This document shows positions 61,191-64,000 of a stretch of DNA of 64,000 nt, one piece after another. The stretch spans positions 19,220,001 to 19,284,000 of the forward strand of contig NC_056758.1 of the NCBI RefSeq assembly GCF_018687715.1. The letters run 5' to 3'. The number at the start of each line of letters is the position of its first letter. The first letter of the stretch is position 1. This stretch comes from Carya illinoinensis (taxonomy: Eukaryota; Streptophyta; Magnoliopsida; Fagales; Juglandaceae). The position numbers and the translations under genes are program-made. The notes under the pieces are model-generated. The model ran no database searches and was not told the DNA's origin. It saw nothing but the letters and a program-made list of their open reading frames with translations.

Positions 61191-62420
61191 CTGAAAATCC
61201 CAAAGAGAAGGCCTCACGCCAACTCTAAGTTCCACCAAGTTCCAAAAGAAGAAAAAAAATAAACTAAGCCAAAAACAAGACTAGCCGACTCTCTAATCCG
61301 AAAAAAAAGAAAAGAAAGAAAATTAAAGACTTTGCTGCTTCTCCAGCTTAAACGAAAAAAGAAAAGAAATAAAATTAAAAACTCTCAACTGCCACGTTAC
61401 CACCCGTCTATTGGAAAAGCCAAGTTGAATCCTTCCAAAAACAGCTGCCTACCTCCTTAAAGAAAAGAGCAAAGAAATTAAAACTCAGCTACACTCTACT
61501 CCCTAGAGCTAAACGAAAAAGAAAGTGAAAGTAAAAGTCAAAACTAGCTACTGTGTTTGTCCAAAAGAAGAGAAAAAAAATAAACTTCAGACTACTCTAC
61601 TATTTAGCGTCTGAAACGAAAAGAAGGAAAATAAAACTCTAACTCTACTCTCTAGTCTAAGTCTGGAATGAAAACAAAGTAAAGCTGTGACAAAAAAAAA
61701 AATTCTGAAGCCTAGCGTCTGAAACAAAAAAAAAAGAAAATAACCACACCAAGCTAAGCTACTGAACTCCAGCTTTAAACGAAAAAAGAAAGAAAGAAAG
61801 AAAGAAGGTCTACTCTGCTGTAGCCGAATGAATAACAAAAGAAGCAGAGAAATAATAAATAAAAGCTTTCGCTCAACGTCTTCAACGATCCAGTGCATAT
61901 CCATGTGCTGTCGTAGAACCAACAAAAGGAATAAAACCTGCTGTCTTCAACGTGCTTCCATGCAAAAGCTAAAACCGAATCCTCAATGCTTCAGCAGTCA
62001 ACATCTGATCTCCATTTGGTGCCAGCGTGATCTCTTCTGTCAAAGCTGAGGGCCTGCTGTTCTTCTGCTGAACTGCATGTCCAAGTGTCCAACGTGATCT
62101 TCAATTGATCTCCTGCTGCTCCAGCTGCTGCACATCCAAGTGGTCCCCAGGTGTAGAACTGAAAAGCACTCCAGCATGTTCTCTTCTTTGAGTGAAGTCC
62201 AGCTCTGTCAAAGTTGAGAGCCAGCAGGTTTATTCTTTTGCTGACCTGCTGCTGCTGCATGTCCGAGTGCTTCCATCTCTCAGCTTCACATGCCAAAAGT
62301 TGAAACCGAATAATCCTCTGCTGCCTTCCATCTAAACGAAAAAGAAGGAATTAAATAACTGATCTACAACGTGCTGCGCATCCAGCTATCAGAAAAAGAA
62401 AGAAAGAAATAAATTTGCTG
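61191..62420. repeat. Loose repeats of A/G-rich blocks and CTGCTG-rich blocks
   Basis: AAACGAAAAAGAAAGAAA-type blocks recur about ten times between 61250 and 62410, separated by CTCTACTCTCTAG- or CTGCTGC-type spacers. From 61990 to 62330, CATGTCCAAGTG/CATCCAAGTG with CTGCTGCTCCAGCTGCTG recurs. Frames through it have no recognisable product. Confidence 0.45.
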
Positions 62421-63164
62421 CTACTTTCCGAGTGTGTGTTGTCCATCCGTGTGAGTTTCTTTGCTGCAAGTTTATTGATCTCTTCGGCGTGTGTGAGTTT
62501 TTTTGCTGCAGCTTGCAGCTCCTTTTACATTTATTTGTGACTTGTCAAGAATGTCCATTTGTTATAATATTTCTTTATACTCAAAAAGGGATGTCAACAA
62601 CTCATGTATTTCTTTCTGAAAAAAATAATTGCCCTGCAACATATAAACATGATATGAGAAGAGTAAAATTAAGATATTTATTTTGATGTGAAACGATTGT
62701 ATTATCAATCTTTTTAAGCACAAAAAAAATATCAGAATTTATCAATGAACTCAAGTATCATGATCTACTACATAATTAAGTACTTAAATCATTTTTTGTT
62801 AAACAATTTATTCACTTGAGTAGCTTAATTATGTAGTTTTATCACTTCATCAGGGTCTTTATGTATGAATTATGTTTTAAGTATTTGTGATATTTTCAGT
62901 TTGGTGTATAATATTGCTAAAGAAAAAAATTTATCCGCTGTAAATATTATATAATGTTGGATCATGTGAGGAATATTGCATCTTATATATCATGAACAGG
63001 GGCAGGTAATCTTGTATTGCATGTCTTGATGTTTCAAATGTCCATCCTATCCCAAACGAAATTTGGGGGCGTCAAATTTAATTCATAATGATCACGAAAA
63101 TCAATATTATGTGCGTAATAATTTATCATGAAATTAAACATAAACATAATAAATCAACAATAAA
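62421..63164. other. AT-rich sequence, no gene seen
   Basis: Contains a 14-bp inverted repeat ACTACATAATTAAG (62767-62780) and CTTAATTATGTAGT (62824-62837) with a 43-bp loop. Nothing else identified. Confidence 0.4.
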
Positions 63165-63290
63165 ATAATAATAATTTAAAATAATATAATTATTATTAAC
63201 ATTTAATAATACTTTTTTAAAATTTAATTATAATATAATAATATTAATTTAATATAATATTATTATTATTAACATTTAATTGATAGAATT
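63165..63290. repeat. AT-rich repeat related to 38898-39310
   Basis: AATATAATTATTATTAACATTTAATAATACTTTTTT here matches the consensus of the 53-bp repeat in the other array, 24 kb away, suggesting a shared parent element. Confidence 0.55.
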
Positions 63291-63564
63291 ATAAAATGTG
63301 ATAAAAAAGTTATTAATTTAATAATATTTTATTATTATATAGAAAATGAATTGATAATTCAATATAGGGATAGAATTTAAATGAAATAAATAAATGTAAA
63401 AAAGTATTGATATTAGTTAAAGAGTTACACTACACAACCACCCACTGTTCACTCAACCTCCGCACTCCAGCCTACGTGGTTTTTTTTTTTTTTTTAATTA
63501 AAATGTGAGTTTTGATCAGAACATTTCAATTTCTCCCTCCTCCTCCAGTTCGTCTTCACTTTCT
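63291..63564. other. AT-rich to T-run spacer, no gene seen
   Basis: A T run at about 63480-63496 separates AT-rich DNA from a GC-richer right edge. Confidence 0.3.
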
Positions 63565-63912
63565 TCAGAACTCTTCCCCGCGTTCTTTCCTCCACGCCCC
63601 CAGCTCGTGTCCTTTGTCGGCCTGACCCTCTCCCCTCCCCGGCATCACTAGAGAACTGAGTGGGTTCATCACTCCGTCACGGTGGAACAAAAGTTTCCCT
63701 CTGGGTGCATCATTTCTGTACGGGTCTCCAGCCTCACGGTTTCGGCACGGTTTCAGTCCTCCAGCCTCACGGTTTCGGCACGATTTCAGTTCCTGCCCCG
63801 GCATCACTATTAATTTATGCCATTCTCGGATGAGATTATATCCAAACTTAGCAACCATTAAAAGACAAAACATAGATCCAACAAACACAAAACTAAGGAA
63901 TGAAAGAGACAT
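63565..63912 (-). CDS. Unsupported hypothetical ORF
   Basis: An ATG-started frame of 115 codons with a hydrophobic N-terminus (MSLSFLSFVFVGSMFCLLMV) and a tandem peptide repeat (CRNREAGG, CRNREAGD) from a 33-bp DNA duplication. I recognise no domain. It lies in the only GC-richer stretch at the right edge and may be chance or part of a gene continuing outside the window. Confidence 0.15.
   Translation of the reverse strand: MSLSFLSFVFVGSMFCLLMVAKFGYNLIREWHKLIVMPGQELKSCRNREAGGLKPCRNREAGDPYRNDAPRGKLLFHRDGVMNPLSSLVMPGRGEGQADKGHELGAWRKERGEEF
63728..63794. repeat. 33-bp tandem duplication
   Basis: Two units of CCAGCCTCACGGTTTCGGCACG(G/A)TTTCAGT, 33 and 34 bp, differing at about two positions. 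Confidence 0.85.
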
Positions 63913-64000
63913 TTTGGAAGGAAGAGATTAAAAAGAAAAAGAAAAATAAAGTGCCTTCGGGGATGGCGAGAAGAGGCTGAAGGAAGTGAGTCAGATGGGT

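Noticed and set aside
63045..63080. AATTTGGGGGCGTCA, like the end of the gag-only LTR
   Set aside because: Only about 14 bases match and the sequence before it does not align with the LTR, so it may be chance or an unrecognisable remnant.
1..64000. tRNA, rRNA or other structural RNA genes and host protein-coding genes
   Set aside because: I looked for tRNA box-B-like motifs and for exon-like conserved domains outside transposons and found none I could defend.

Overview
This is plant nuclear DNA made almost entirely of nested transposable elements, with no convincing host gene. The evidence is many LTR retrotransposons with initiator-tRNA-Met-type primer sites, a Ty1/copia polyprotein, MITE-like AT-rich repeats and an endogenous pararetrovirus fossil. 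My impression from the MITE-like sequences is a woody eudicot, possibly Fagales (walnut/oak relatives). That is recall, not proof.

One LTR family dominates. Its LTR is about 2.2 kb, begins TGTGATGACCCGC and ends GGGGGCGTCACA. I count 12 LTRs in both orientations: five solo LTRs (2970-5111, 12507-16047, 18960-21078, 24265-34520 split, 36008-38272), two complete elements (A, 26134-34376, minus; B, 39469-47863, plus), a damaged element (C, 53465-58855, minus) and a fragment (58857-59508). Seven copies have visible 5-bp target duplications, five perfect and two with one mismatch. Together they cover about half the window. The complete elements carry a primer site, gag and a polypurine tract but no pol, so they look like gag-only (TR-GAG-type) non-autonomous retrotransposons. 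A is a chimera of a gag-bearing and a gag-less form.

Layout: 1-1337, 3' LTR of a Ty3-type element running off the left edge, with a CTCGAG-palindrome array before its TATA box. 1338-5240, diverged sequence and a hairpin-rich tandem array split by a solo LTR. 5776-10578, a full copia element with six in-frame stops, all explicable by C-to-T or G-to-A change. 10584-12506, AT-rich DNA with MITE-like units. 12507-16047, a solo LTR containing a nested solo LTR of the CTCGAG family. 16053-18959, AT-rich DNA and MITE-like units including a large inverted pair. 18960-21078, solo LTR with a long GA microsatellite. 21149-38643, an old SIRE-like copia element (minus) opened by two solo LTRs, one of which holds element A. 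38644-39468, AT-rich 53-bp repeats. 39469-47863, element B. 47869-52977, decayed caulimovirid-like endogenous pararetrovirus (minus). 52978-60400, another LTR-like sequence broken by element C and an LTR fragment. 60400-64000, unclassified repeats, AT-rich DNA and a GC-richer right edge.

The insertion order can be read: the copia element came first, then solo LTRs in it, then element A inside one of those. The gag-only family would need reverse transcriptase, protease and integrase from an autonomous partner that is not in this window.
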